NCBI RefSeq assembly: GCF_030247185.1
Contig: NC_080572.1
Location: 34,022,971 to 34,086,970 of the forward strand
Origin: Malaya genurostris
Lineage: Eukaryota > Arthropoda > Insecta > Diptera > Culicidae
Reading direction: 5' to 3'
Length of the DNA: 64,000 bases
The notes under the pieces are model-generated. The model saw only the letters and a program-made list of their open reading frames with translations. It was not told where the DNA came from and did not search any database. Made by a program: the position numbers and the translations under genes. Shown here piece after piece: positions 33,757-43,859 of this stretch; positions within the stretch are counted from its first letter, which is position 1; every line of letters starts with the position of its first letter.

Positions 33757-33885
33757 TGTTATGCCAAATGACTGTTATGCCGAATGACCATTATGCCAAA
33801 TGATCATTATGCCAAAGAATCATTATGCCAAATAACCATTATGTCAAACGGCGTTCTACCGAACGGTATTATGCCAAACGTGGTA
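33757..33885 (+). repeat. 16-bp minisatellite, TTATGCCAAATGACCA type
   Basis: About eight degenerate 16-base units, each with TTATGCCAAA or a close variant. A looser relative (GTCATTTCGCCGG, GTCATTTTGCTGAAC) is near 58630-58685. Confidence 0.8.
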
Positions 33886-34350
33886 GCCCCAGTTAGGGAT
33901 GAAGAGCAAGATGAAGTAGTCGTCACTGTTAGTCTGCCGATAGGTCATTCTAGTACATATAATTTATAAATGTTTCGAATAGTTGATTGTGTCGAATAAT
34001 TTCGATTTGTTAATTTGAAAAATATTTGTGATGGTGGAAAAGTAGGAGCTGAAGGAGAAGTCATAGTTTCATTAACGGTGAATGGGTTCGTTAAGGAATT
34101 GCAATCCGGGCTCCCCACGTCAGTTTACTGGCCGCATCAAACTGATTTAAACGATTAGATCGAATCGCGAATGTTAATTAAAAGTAATCATGGGGTGTTT
34201 CACTTCGAATGAAAGCCGACTCTACTTTTGCTGCGTTTAATCAGATCCGTACCATCAATGTTTTGTTGTGAGTATTGAATACGAACCTTTTTGAAACCTT
34301 TAATATTTGTTTTTTTTTGTAATATGTCTGAAACATACCATGTTCAAATA

Positions 34351-34880
34351 CGAGGTTTGTTCAAAAAGTATCGCGAATTTTGAATTTTCGCGGGCTACGT
34401 ATGTTCGATTTTTGATCTTTTGGTGGTGTTATGTTAGTACTAATGTTGAAAATTACGGCCATTGTGAATGTCCAGTCAGTTGTCGACAACTATTGTACGT
34501 GGGCGTGTTTTAGCTTGTTTTCGATTTTTGTCTGTCCTATAAAATGGATCATAGAATTTGTATTGAATTTTGTGTTGAGAATGCATTCAGAATGTTGACT
34601 GTTGAATACGGCGAATCTACGTCGACAACAGATGAAAACATTGATGAAGTAATAAAATTAGTATTAGCTAGTCATCGAAACCCCGTCAGAGAAGTTGCTG
34701 AGAACCTAAATTTATCGATTGACTCGTGCCATTCGATTATTACCAATAGTTTGGGCATGAGATGAGTCACCACGAAATTCATACAAAATAACTGGTGGCG
34801 AATAAGGGGATTTTTGGTTATGACCAAAGCTCAATCATTCTAATGGAAACTGCCATCCCATTTACTTTTTGTGATAGACG
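34351..34880 (+). mobile_element. Mariner fragment, 5' part
   Basis: Preceded by TA at 34349-34350 and starting CGAGGTTTGTTCAAAAAGTA, close to the TIR of the mariner at 2572. The 3' end is missing. Confidence 0.75.
34544..34870 (+). pseudogene. Irritans-type mariner transposase remnant
   Basis: Opens with MDHRICIEFCVENA, jumps by deletion into MLTVEYGESTSTTDENI, then shows the helix-turn-helix NPVREVAENLNLSIDSCHSI and SLGMR followed by a stop (family: LGMKRVAAKF). Beyond it, only a GYDQ-type trace of the core remains, in shifted frames. The catalytic residues are not identifiable. Confidence 0.75.
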
Positions 34881-34930
34881 AAAATTGTCAGTCAAAATGA
34901 TTAGCGGCTCTCACATAAGGCGATATTATA

Positions 34931-35193
34931 ATTTTTTTTTATTCAATAATATAATATGCACTGCTCAAGCTCTAAAATGCCAAGGGCATTTTCTAATTTT
35001 AATTATTGACTATATTAAAACTAGGATAGTATCATTAGGTAATGTCGTTTTGAGATCGAAGTGGTCGACTTTGGCAGATCCAGCCTTCAGCTGGCTATTG
35101 CACCGGCCGGTGGATTGAATATAACATGAGAGTCTTCAGATGACGTTGGTAAGTATCTATGTTGGCCACATCCTTCGGTCCGTGTGGGTCCGC
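34931..35193 (-). mobile_element. 3' end of second I-clade family, copy 2 (UTR only)
   Basis: A poly-T start, then TCAAGCTCTAAAATGCCAAG and further 3' UTR matching 32709 and 55841, ending at TCCGTGTGGGTCCGC where the foldback element begins. No ORF2 codons remain. Confidence 0.7.
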
Positions 35194-36296
35194 GGCGATA
35201 TTATTGTCAATACTCGACATTTTGACAATGCTATTGATGATGAATAATCGTGTGCATTCAAATGGGAATGGCAAATTGACGAAGGATTGACAATACTGAA
35301 TATTGATTATAATATTGCCTCGTGTAAGGGCTATTATTGTCAATACTGCTTCAATATATCAATCAATTGGCATAGAGTGTTCTTTACTCAATTTTCGAGG
35401 AAATCAAGCGTTCAGAGCATTCATTATTAAAACCGACACCTAAACATTCAAAGGAGAGTTGTATGTAATATTAAACGGTTTATGTAGTTTCCACCACACT
35501 ATCAAAACAACCACGTTTAAAACAAGTTCGCAATCTCATTAAAAATCTTATTCCTTGCAATATTATTATAGTGACGTTGATTGAACTCACACATGATTAT
35601 GAGTGTTTATTTTCACGATTAAAATCCATGAAGTGATTTCCATGATGATATTTTGATGTCGGAAGCAATAGCAATAAGCTATGTAAATACAACGAAAGTT
35701 GAATACTGATATTACAAACCAAAGACTGTGCAATTCCAAGGTTTTATTATTATTTCGTGCACTGTTTCGATTAGACCGTAATCAACGCTATTTATCATGA
35801 ATTTGATAGATAGAAATAACAAGAGCGCAAAATTTATCTACGTTGCATTTGAGCGCTTATTTGTGTATTCGCTGTATTTGTTGACTTCGCCCTGTGCTCC
35901 TGTTACTTCTGTATATTAATTTCAGTTAAATAGTATGATATTTTTTAAACCGCTGCATGACACATGCTTTGTGATTGGATTTTTACAATTGCAGTTATTG
36001 TCATTATAAATTTTATCAATTTCAACCTTTTGACAGTGCAGTGAAAACTACACAAGCCGTGTAATACTACATACAACTCTCCTATGAATGCAAAGGTGTC
36101 AGTTGCAATATTGAATGCACTCGGTTAGGTGACGGTTGAAATATTGAGGAAAGAACACTCTATGCCAATTGATTGATATATTGAAGCGGTATTGACAATA
36201 ATAGTCCTTACACGAGGCAATATTATAGTCAATATTCAGTATTGTCAACCCTTCAATAGCATTGTCAAAATGTTGAGTATTTACAATAATATCGCC
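35194..36296. mobile_element. Foldback element with about 300-bp inverted arms
   Basis: The left arm (from GGCGATATTATTGT at 35194) and right arm (ending ACAATAATATCGCC at 36296) are complementary for about 300 bases each. The left arm has an extra about 48-base segment near 35238-35285. The centre, roughly 35515-36025, is AT-rich and non-coding. No target duplication was found. It sits exactly at the broken edge of an I-clade 3' UTR. Confidence 0.75.
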
Positions 36297-36790
36297 TCCT
36301 ATGAGTGCCGCTTATCATTTTGATTGACAATAATATTGATTTATGTACACCAACTAGTGACAAGAGACAAGACAAGACTCAAGTCAGCACATGAGCCAGC
36401 ATACGAGCCAGCTCACGAGTCGATTCGCGAGCTGGTTTTACGAAGCACTCGACTCTCTATCTAGTAGCAACACCGTACACAAGCGCGACTTCGCGTGTTT
36501 CGTATTTGAACGAGTCACGAACTCTATCGATGCAGTTCTCCTTTCTTGCAAGCACACGCTCATGAGTATGGTTTGGAAATGCATATCACACAGGTTGTAT
36601 GAGAACCGGCACGTGTGGTGGAACGGGGGCTGGGTCTGTTATGTTTTTTATGTTCAACTATTTCACTATCATACTTCAAAATTGTACACTTCACTGTTCA
36701 TACTGCTAATTTTAATATTTTTATATAATATATAGAAACAGGATGGCAAGTAGATTCCCGATCTCAATTTTCAGTTTTTTTTCGTTTTTT
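36297..36790. other. Unassigned DNA
   Basis: 36360-36440 has AAGACAAGACTCAAG and repeated GAGCCAGC motifs. The frame at 36391-36735 matches no family I recognise. Confidence 0.4.
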
Positions 36791-38197
36791 ACCTTTCTCA
36801 TATAGAAAGGCTATGCAATCACTGTGAAAACCGACTTTTTAACCGAGGCGCGGAGGGCCAAATGTCATATACCATTCGACTCATCTCGACGAACTGAGCA
36901 AATGTGTGTGGGTGTGTGTGTGTGTATGTGTGTATGTATGTCACAAAAATATGCACTCACTTTTCTCAGAGGTGGCTGAACAGATTTGGTTCCATAGCCT
37001 GCTATTGAATTTTATCTGGATCCGACTTCCGGTTCCGGAGTTATATGGTAATATGTGAAAATTTGAGACAAATTTTGCACTCAATTATCTCTGAAACAAC
37101 TCAACCGATTTTCGCAAACTAAAATTCAAATGAAAGGTCTTATAGCTTTCTAAAACTTTGTAAAATATTTTATCTGGATCCGAGTATCGGTTCCAAAACT
37201 AAAGAGTGATAAGTGGAAAAATACCAATTTTATGAGTATTTTTTTAAGAACGGTGGTTAAAAACAGGTACAAATACCATAAAACTGGGCATAAAAACTTA
37301 ATTCGGCACTACTGGTTCCCCCTTTTCCAGTTCCGGAAGCACCGAACATGGTGATGAAAAACTCCAAAAATAGAACCCTTTTCGATTTCTCTGCGATGCT
37401 TGAACCGATTTTCACAAATCTTGGTTTTAATTGAAGCTCATATTATCTTTGAAGCTACTGTGAAATTTCATTCGGATTCGACCTCCGGTTTCGGAGTTAT
37501 AGGGTAAAGTGTGGTCAGTATTGTACACCGTCACTTAAACCGGCGAAACAAAACACGTAAAAATGTTTAAACTGGTCTTAAAACTACACAAATTGATAGC
37601 CATTATCAGTAGGCAACTAAACAAACCGATTCCGGCTACCCTGGTTTCCGGTCTCCGGTTCCGGAATCACCGGAAATTGTGGTCGTATTTTCCAAAATGG
37701 ATCTCACTCACTTTTCTCAGCGATGGTTTGGCCGATTTTGACTCAGATTCAAATGAAATGTCTTGAGGTCCCATACGGAATTCCTGAATTTCATCCGGAT
37801 CCGAGTTATAGGGTAAAGTGTGTTCAATGTTGCACACTGTCACATCGGCGAATCAAAAATCGTAAAAAATTTCAAAACTGGACTCAAAACCTTTATTCCC
37901 AATCTTAGGGTCAAATGAAAGGTCTTGAGGTCCTACCAAAAATTACTGCATATTTTCGGATACACAAAGAAATTCAGTCGTCGTTTAAAGTACGATGACG
38001 AAATCGTATGAAATTTTCAAAATTTGAATATAAACTAGTAGAGTTTGTACGTCATGTTAGTTGGTGGCCGTACGAACCGACTTCGATTATACCGGTTTTC
38101 TGGTCCCGGTGCTGGAAGTACATTTTGAATAGAATATCATAATATTATATATGAGAAAGGCATCATTACACCACTAGGTGGATTAAAATAGGTTTTT
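36791..38197 (+). repeat. Satellite-bearing dispersed element, longest copy
   Basis: It starts with the palindrome CCTTTCTCATATAGAAAGG, then ATGCAATCACTGTGAAAACC, a TGTG microsatellite near 36905-36940, and several diverged units (CACTCACTTTTCTCAG, CCGGTTCCGGAGTTATA, TTCAAATGAAAGGTCT). It ends AGAAAGGCATCATTACACCACTAGG-type sequence near 38155-38197. Copies with the same ends are at 61191-62006 (both ends) and 58050-58602 (minus, start only). No coding frame. Mechanism unknown. Confidence 0.7.
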
Positions 38198-39185
38198 AGA
38201 ATAGACATAGCCCCTGTTTAAATTGTGGTGATTTTTTGTAAAAACATGCCCGAGAATATTATCTGTCAAATGCAAGAAACGCATTTTTTTCATTCGCCTC
38301 AATGTTAGATATAACAGTTTAAAAAGTTTTTAAACTTGTTTTGCACATAACTTCGATTCAAAAAACGCCACCTGAATGCGCCAGCCAATCAAAAATTGGT
38401 TTTAATAAACTCTAAAAAATCTGATGTTTTGAGGAACACCATAAGTTGCTCTTTAAAATAGCTGTAACACTGAAACCGTTGCAAATACCACAATGGTGTC
38501 TTCAGCAAAGCTGCTCGATATAAGTTTATCTACAAATTTGCTGAAGGATACAGTGCTCTATCTCAACATATTCGAAAAATAAGTTTTGAATCACCTTAAT
38601 AATTAGAGCCACCCTAATAGTATGTACATAGAAATATGGCTTATCTTTCACTGATCATTTGTTTTGAAGATATCATAGCTCTGAAGTATAAGGTTAAGCC
38701 ACAAATGTTTTTGTCCCCCTAAATTGTGAATCCGGACCACTGCGCAAAAAAAATCCTCTGCCTATTTGTTGAGATTCTCCGGCAATCCTAAAACAAAATC
38801 AGAATTTTAGTAGTTATCAATTGCGTTTGAGTTGTGCATAAAAATTGTTTAGATATTTTGTCCAATACAAAAATATATTTATTTTTTGAGTTTAGGTAAA
38901 TTTACCGAAATCTTTAAGATTGTCGGTGAAATCCAAGTTTCAGGTATTTTGTAAATTTTGTTCATAATAATTTCCCAACTAAAATAATGAAATAGTATAT
39001 GGCATAAAATTTTAAAGTTTTGATTCGATTTTGTTTGGCAAAATTCTCCCAATAATAGAAATTCTCTGTATTTGTGCAAAATTTCTTGAGATTCTTTGAA
39101 CGGATATATGATTTTGTTCATCAATACATTGTTTCTGGAAATGATTCCAATATTTTGGAGCAGAAAATATACATACGTAATATAC
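38198..39185. other. Unassigned AT-rich DNA
   Basis: No repeat or coding region recognised. Confidence 0.5.
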
Positions 39186-39189
39186 ATGT

Positions 39190-39644
39190 CATGCATTCGA
39201 TGAATGTGGGGTCACTATCTGCGTTGGAAATCATCTCTTTGGACACATCAACACGACGCTGTTTTTGAATGAAAATCAGTTTTTTCAGCCGAGAAGCGAC
39301 GCGTTTCAAACCCAAAACATCAGTTAAAATATGTTGGGCTGATCCATAAGAGATGCCCAACAACACAGCAATATCTCTAATCGGTACAGAACGATTTTGC
39401 TACACGATTTGCTTCGCCGATTCAATGTTTTCTTCAGTAACAGATGTTGTTGGGCGGCCAGGGATCTCATCATGATCCAAGCTTGTACGACCACCTTTGA
39501 AGCGTTTATACCACTCGTATGCCTGTGTTTTTCCTAGATACGATACCCAAAGGCCTTTTCTAACATTTTCAACGTTTCGGAACACTGAAATCCATTTGCA
39601 ACACAAAATTTGATGCACGCACGTTGTTCTAAATTTTCATCCAT
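39190..39644 (-). pseudogene. Mariner transposase N-terminal half, decayed
   Basis: The minus-strand ATG at 39644 gives MDENLEQRACIKFCVANGF (first helix region). After a frameshift it reads YEWYKRFKGGRTSLDHDEIPG, then GRPTTSVTEENI and a stop. A second frameshift leads to the helix-turn-helix ISYGSAQHILTDVLGLKRVASR. The fragment ends at PTFIECMT, just before the GDETW motif with the first catalytic Asp. The subfamily differs from the mariners at 1112 and 2572. Confidence 0.8.
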
Positions 39645-39851
39645 TATAAAAATCGCCACACGAAAATTTTTCAACTTCTTTGTATCAGTTCGTGCTCGCA
39701 TCTCACACGATGCAGTCGAAAATCATTTACGGTCGAAACAACAGAAACAAAGACAATACAGTACAGTGAACAATAGAGTGTACGGAATGGTCAAATACGA
39801 TTTAACAAAGCCGGAATCTTAGCATACAAGACCAAATTCAATTTGTATAGA

Positions 39852-40801
39852 TTTCAAGCGTTGCAAAGTTAGACCGGCAGCAAATGAAATTGAAATCTTA
39901 CTTAAAGAACGAATGCATCTAGACGCTAATAAAGTAACTGAGATTCAATTAAAAAAGGCGTCTAACTGTGTGTACATTATGTTTAAACGTGAAAGCGATG
40001 CAATAGCATTCGCTTCGGTTAACAACGACTTGCACAGTGTTGAGTGTGATAACATTGAATACAAAATCCCTGTGCACATGGTGGACAATGCCATAGAAGT
40101 ACGCGTGCATGACCTCCCCCCGCAGGTCACCGATCAGTACGTTAGGGAGAATATGTCGCGGTACGGTGAAATCCTTTCCATCGAAAGGGAAGTATGGCGG
40201 AATTTTTTCCCAGGTATCCGGAATGGCGTGCGAGTGTTACGTATGCATCTACGTAAGGCAATTCCATCTTACATCATTTGTGGTCAAGGTGGGACACATC
40301 CGTGTAAAACGCTGATTACCTATGAAAATCAGCTGGTTGCATGCCAGTTTAGTGAACAACCTGCACACTACGGTAAACCTTGCACCGAAACTGCGAAAAG
40401 GACATCTTCAACCGAAGACAAGGTCAACCGTTCAACTATGGAAACTAGTGAGCGCAGTACTCCAGTTTCACCATCAAACCAATCAGCAACCGATGTACAA
40501 CAAGGCGCATCTACAACAACTAGCAACGAGCTCAAGACTGCGAACATCAAGGAAAACGAAAAGAAGACGGAAATCATCAACAATACCACCGATGCGGCAA
40601 TGGATGACGAGACGAGTCACGAACAAAGTTCCCCTCAACCCTCGCAGGATGGAAATAGAAGCTCCTCTCCTCCTAGAAAAAGAGCGACAACGAGATCCAC
40701 TTCAAAAAATACATTATTTAAAAAATCGGCTAATTCGGCCACGTAAAGCTTGTACGCAAATAGGCCTGAATAAAAATACCTTTTAAATAAAAAAAACCTT
40801 C
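39852..40801 (+). mobile_element. ORF1-only non-LTR retroelement
   Basis: Flanked by the 10-bp duplication TTTGTATAGA (39842-39851 and 40802-40811). The content is one open frame followed within about 50 bases by a 3' end (CGGCCACGTAAAGCTTG, AATAGGCCTGAATAAAAATA) and an A run. No ORF2 is present. The 3' end resembles that of the LINE at 40990-43855 (CGGCCACGTTAAGCTAAAGC, GAGCCTAATAAAAATT). Structure recalls half-LINE elements that borrow another element's ORF2 protein (inference). The frame is open through the left duplication, so the 5' end is truncated. Confidence 0.72.
39913..40746 (+). CDS. LINE ORF1-like protein
   Basis: 277 codons from the first ATG; the frame is open further upstream to the element edge (KRCKVRPAANEIEILLKERM), so the true start was lost. 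It shows an RNA-binding-type domain: KVTEIQLKKASNCVYIMFK, VHMVDNAIEVRVHDLPPQV, SRYGEILSIEREVWRNFFPG and VRVLRMHLRKAIPSY. A damaged zinc-knuckle site follows (VACQFSEQPAHYGKPC, where a second Cys is expected at the Ser). The rest is a low-complexity Ser/Thr/Glu/Lys tail ending in a basic RKRATTRSTSKN. The domain type is common in mosquito LINE ORF1 proteins; the family cannot be named with certainty. No stop interrupts it. Confidence 0.75.
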   Translation: MHLDANKVTEIQLKKASNCVYIMFKRESDAIAFASVNNDLHSVECDNIEYKIPVHMVDNAIEVRVHDLPPQVTDQYVRENMSRYGEILSIEREVWRNFFPGIRNGVRVLRMHLRKAIPSYIICGQGGTHPCKTLITYENQLVACQFSEQPAHYGKPCTETAKRTSSTEDKVNRSTMETSERSTPVSPSNQSATDVQQGASTTTSNELKTANIKENEKKTEIINNTTDAAMDDETSHEQSSPQPSQDGNRSSSPPRKRATTRSTSKNTLFKKSANSAT

Positions 40802-41004
40802 TTTGTATAGACGCCAAACAAAAACTAATCGTACGATATGCTTCAAAATTTGACAGAATGTGTATAAAAGTGTTGCCAACGTTGAGAGAATAAAAGTTTA
40901 CCGATTGGACAAGCGCGGGAATTTCAAAATGAAAATTCTGGTTCTTTTTTGATCAAAAGGTACGTGGCGCTAGAAATCTAAATGAAAAGTCTGATTAAAG
41001 CTTA

Positions 41005-42600
41005 GAAACGCGATTACTGGCGAAGGTTTGTCGACGAATTAACGAGAGAAACAGTAATGGGCACTCTTTGGAATACGGCCCGTCGCATGCGCAATCGAAG
41101 TCACGCGAACGATAGCGAGGAATATTCTAACCGCTGTATACTCGATTTCGCTAAAATAGTGTGTCCTGATTTTGTTTTGGAACAGAAGATGTCCCGCGTC
41201 GCGACTTCGAATACAAACGGAACACGGTTTTCGATGGTAGAGTTCTCACTTGCGCTCTTGTTGTGTAACAATAGAGCCCCGGGGTTAGAGACAATTAAAT
41301 TCAACTTGTTGAAAAATCTGCCTGACTCTGCCAAAAGGGCTTGTTGAATTTATTCAACAAGTTTCTCGAGGGTAATATTGTTCCACACGAATGGAGAGAA
41401 GTGAGAGTTATCACCATTAAAAACCTGGGAAACAATCCTCCGATCACAATTCGTATCGGCCGATTGCTATGCTTTCCTTTATTCGGAAATTGTTGGAGAA
41501 AATGATTCTCTTCTTTTTAGACAATTGGGTCGAGACAAATGGATTGCTTTCAGGTACACAATTTGGGTTCCGCAGGGGCAAAGGAACGAACCACGGTCTA
41601 GCGTTACTCTCAACAGAAATTCAAATGGCATTTGCTCGTAAAGAACAAATGGCATCAGTTTTCCTCGATATCAAGAAGGCATTCGATTCAGTTTCTATTA
41701 ATTTTCTATCTGAGAAGTTGCATCAGCATGGTCTTTCACCAGTTTTGAACAACTTTTTATATAATCTATTGTCTGAGAAACACATGTATTTCGCACATGG
41801 TGATTTGTCGACAAAACGATTCTGCTACATGGGCCCTCCTCAGGGCTCATGCTTAAGCCCCCTTTTATACAATTTTTACGTAAACAACATTGATGAATGT
41901 ATCAACACATCCTGCACGCTAAGACAATTTGCCGACGACAGCGTTGTGTCTATTATAGGACCCAAAGCTGCCGATCTCCAAGGACCATTACAAGATTCCC
42001 CGATAACTTGTCAACATGAGCTCTTCAAAAGGATATCGAGTTCTTTACGGAGGAAACTGAGCTGGTTGTATTTTCAAGGAAGCGAGAACCACCACAACTA
42101 CAGCTTCAACTAAGTGCTGAAACCATAGCTCAGGCCTTCACATTTAAATATCTTGGGATCTGGTTCGACTCCAAAGGTACCTGGGGATGTCACATTAGGT
42201 ATCTGAAACGAAAATATCTACAGAGAATCATTTTCCTTCGTACAATAACCGGAGTTTGGTGGGGCTCTCACTCAGGAGACCTAATCAGATTGAACAAAAC
42301 AACGATATTGTCAGTAATGGAATATGGATGACTCTGTTTCCGCTCCGCTGCTAATATTCATTTCATTAAACTGGAAAGAATTCAGTATCGCTGTTTGCGT
42401 ATTGCCTTGGGTTGCATGCAATCAACTCATACGATGAGTCTTGAAGTGCTGGCGGGCGTCTTGCCGTTGAAAAACAGTTTCTGGGATCTCTCATATCGAT
42501 TGCTTATCCGATGCAACATCTTGACTTTGAAAAGCTTGTCGAGCTTAATTTTAATAATAAATTTAGAGGAGTTGACTGTAATAAAATGTTTTACACTGAC
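41005..42600 (+). pseudogene. Reverse transcriptase of the second I-clade lineage
   Basis: Successive frames show TLWNTARRMRNR, NNRAPGLETIKFN and a frameshift near 41345. Then come IRKLLEKMILFF, TQFGFRRGKGTN, VFLDIKKAFDSVS (motif A), MGPPQGSCLSPLLYNFYVNN (motif B) and TLRQFADDSVVSI (motif C, catalytic Asp pair intact). A further frameshift lies near 42000, then FKYLGIWFDSKGTWG and SLEVLAGVLPLK. RT motif 1 has decayed (the SYRPIAM stretch is disrupted around 41440-41480). A deletion then joins the thumb region to the RNase H start near 42580. Confidence 0.85.
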
Positions 42601-43427
42601 GGATCATATCTCGAATGGTATTATTCAATGTAAATTTCACCGCTTCCTATAAACTCAATGATTCGGTTTCAGTTTACGTCGCAGAGCTAGCTGCAACTCA
42701 GTATACTATTGAGATCATTGACACTCTGCCCACATATAACTACTTCATTGTATCGGACAGTCTCAGCTCCATTGGGGCTCTCTGTTCAGTGAAGTCTGGA
42801 AAGCACTCACCGTATTTCCTGGGGAAAATACGGGAACAATTGAGTGCTTTATTTGCAAAATCACACCAGATTACTTTGGCTTGGGTCCCCTCACATTGTT
42901 CCATACGGGGCAATGAGAGGGCGGACTCGTTAGCCAAGGTGGGCGCACTAGAAGGTCATATCTATGAAAGACCAATCTGCTTCAATGAATTTTTCAGTTG
43001 CTGTCGTCAGAAAACTCTAGCCAGCTGGCAAAATACATGGAATAGTGAAACTCTGGGACGATGGTTACACTTAATAATTCCACAGGTATCGACGAAAGCT
43101 TGGTTCCGGGGGTTAGACGTGAGCCGAGACTTTATTCGTGTAATGTAAAGGCTCATGTCTAATCATTATATGTTCAGCGCGCATCTCCGTCGTGTGGCGC
43201 TCGCCGAGAGTGGTGTCTGCGTTTGCGGTGAGGGTTATCATGACATCGAGCATGTTGTTTGGACATGTGTCGAGTTTTGTGATGCCAGGTCCCAACTCAT
43301 AGGTTTCCTTCGGGCCCGAGGTATACCACCCTTCGTACCAGTCCGCGACGTCTTGGCAACTAGAAATCTTCCTTATATGACTCTCATCTATAACTTCTCG
43401 AAAACTATCAATGCCCAAATTTAGTGC
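42585..43427 (+). pseudogene. RNase H and C-terminal zinc cluster of the second lineage
   Basis: RNase H removes the RNA strand of the RNA-DNA hybrid. Active-site landmarks in order: MFYTDGSY (Asp), VYVAELAATQYTI (Glu), YFIVSDSLSSIGA (Asp), ITLAWVPSHCSIRGNERAD (His and Asp). All four positions are visible, although a frameshift after YTDGS splits the domain. Downstream are TLASWQNTWN, TKAWFRGLDVSRDFIRVM, one stop, then RLMSNHYMFSAHLRRVAL, the zinc cluster CVCGEGYHDIEHVVWTC, and an end at FSKTINAQI. It shows what the deleted RNase H at 16375 should look like. Confidence 0.88.
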
Positions 43428-43859
43428 TCTCTCATCTCTCTTTCGTCTACAGCTCTATCGCACTATTCTTTACGCTGCTGAAAGTATGCCCTGTATAAAC
43501 GATGCATCGGAGCGTGCACCTGCCTTGAACTGACTGAGTTGCTGAAAACTACCCAAAAACGTCACACGAGGACACCAACAAAGCATCCCAGCCAAAAATA
43601 ATCTCTCTCGTTACAATCTAAAGAACGTGAAGATCCAGAAAACTGTAAAAAAATTTTGCTACAAACGAATGATGTATTTTAATTCAAAATCAATATTTTG
43701 TAAATCCCACCCTCCTCATATTCCTTTACTAACTCTAGGGGAGTATGCAGCCCAATTAATAAGGCGTCCCTTCTTCTCCTATAACAACAAGATAATCGGC
43801 CACGTTAAGCTAAAGCAAATGAGCCTAATAAAAATTTCATCATAAAAAAAGAAAAAGAC

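Larger units (their letters stand above)
40990..43855 (+). mobile_element. Second I-clade LINE lineage, 5'-truncated
   Basis: Begins inside ORF2 (RYWRRFVDELTRET near 41005) and runs to a 3' UTR ending AATAAAAATTTC and an A-rich tail at about 43855. ORF2 is similar in order but clearly diverged from the 15.7-25.1 kb family. It has several frameshifts and a deletion before RNase H. No target duplication was established. It lies directly downstream of the ORF1-only element in the same orientation. Confidence 0.8.
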
